Of a DNA stretch of 5,373 bases, positions 5,337 to 5,373 are shown piece after piece. A program made the translations under genes and the position numbers. The stretch is from Desulfovibrio sp. (lineage in GTDB: Bacteria > Desulfobacterota > Desulfovibrionia > Desulfovibrionales > Desulfovibrionaceae), in the NCBI GenBank assembly GCA_031255035.1, contig JAIRTI010000203.1, forward strand, positions 1-5,373, in the 5' to 3' direction. The notes below the pieces were generated by a model, which was not told the DNA's origin, ran no database searches, and saw only the letters and a program-made list of their open reading frames with translations. Position 1 is the stretch's first letter. Every line of letters starts with the position of its first letter.

Positions 5337-5373
5337 ACCCCCTCAGTTTGGGTTCCGGCTGCGCGTATCAACA

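Noticed and set aside
5337..5373. Possible start of another gene at the right edge
   Set aside because: No start codon with a ribosome binding site and no recognisable peptide are visible in these last 37 bases.

Overview
The window is GC-rich and densely coded on the + strand only. Its gene content and protein style point to a sulfate reducer of the Desulfovibrio group (Desulfobacterota). The pointers are a topA 3' end followed by short conserved hypotheticals, an HsdR-N-like small protein, and an unusual DRE-TIM metallolyase of the (Re)-citrate/homocitrate/isopropylmalate synthase type. This assignment rests on remembered family resemblance, not on a search.

Layout. Positions 1-192 hold the zinc-ribbon C-terminus of DNA topoisomerase I (topA, cut by the window edge). 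A 153-nt spacer (193-345) follows and is full of inverted repeats. A run of three poorly characterised genes comes next: a 92-residue hypothetical (346-624), a 182-residue protein with the fold signature of the type I restriction HsdR N-terminal nuclease domain but without its E-x-K catalytic pair (639-1187), and a 252-residue helical hypothetical ending in a TPR-like helix pair (1264-2022). Each of these three has a Shine-Dalgarno-like sequence.

The most notable gene is at 2070-3941. It encodes a 623-residue cytosolic enzyme-sensor fusion: a complete DRE-TIM metallolyase catalytic unit (about residues 1-450) joined to a C-terminal Cache/PDC-like ligand-binding domain (about 483-596). It ends in an acidic low-complexity tail. 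Cache domains normally sit outside the membrane on chemoreceptors and kinases, yet no signal peptide or membrane segment is visible here. The domain occupies the place where LeuA carries its allosteric domain, which suggests a ligand-regulated carbon-carbon bond-forming enzyme. A GT4 glycosyltransferase (3934-5211) starts inside the last codons of this gene with an 8-nt overlap.

The right end (5212-5373) is non-coding. It holds a weak terminator-like stretch and a very GC-rich palindromic element able to fold into two mutually exclusive hairpins. Three perfect in-frame 12-bp tandem duplications lie in three successive genes (1603, 3867 and 4019). No tRNA, rRNA, CRISPR array or transposase was found. 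The long reverse-strand open frames are shadows of GC-rich coding sequence.
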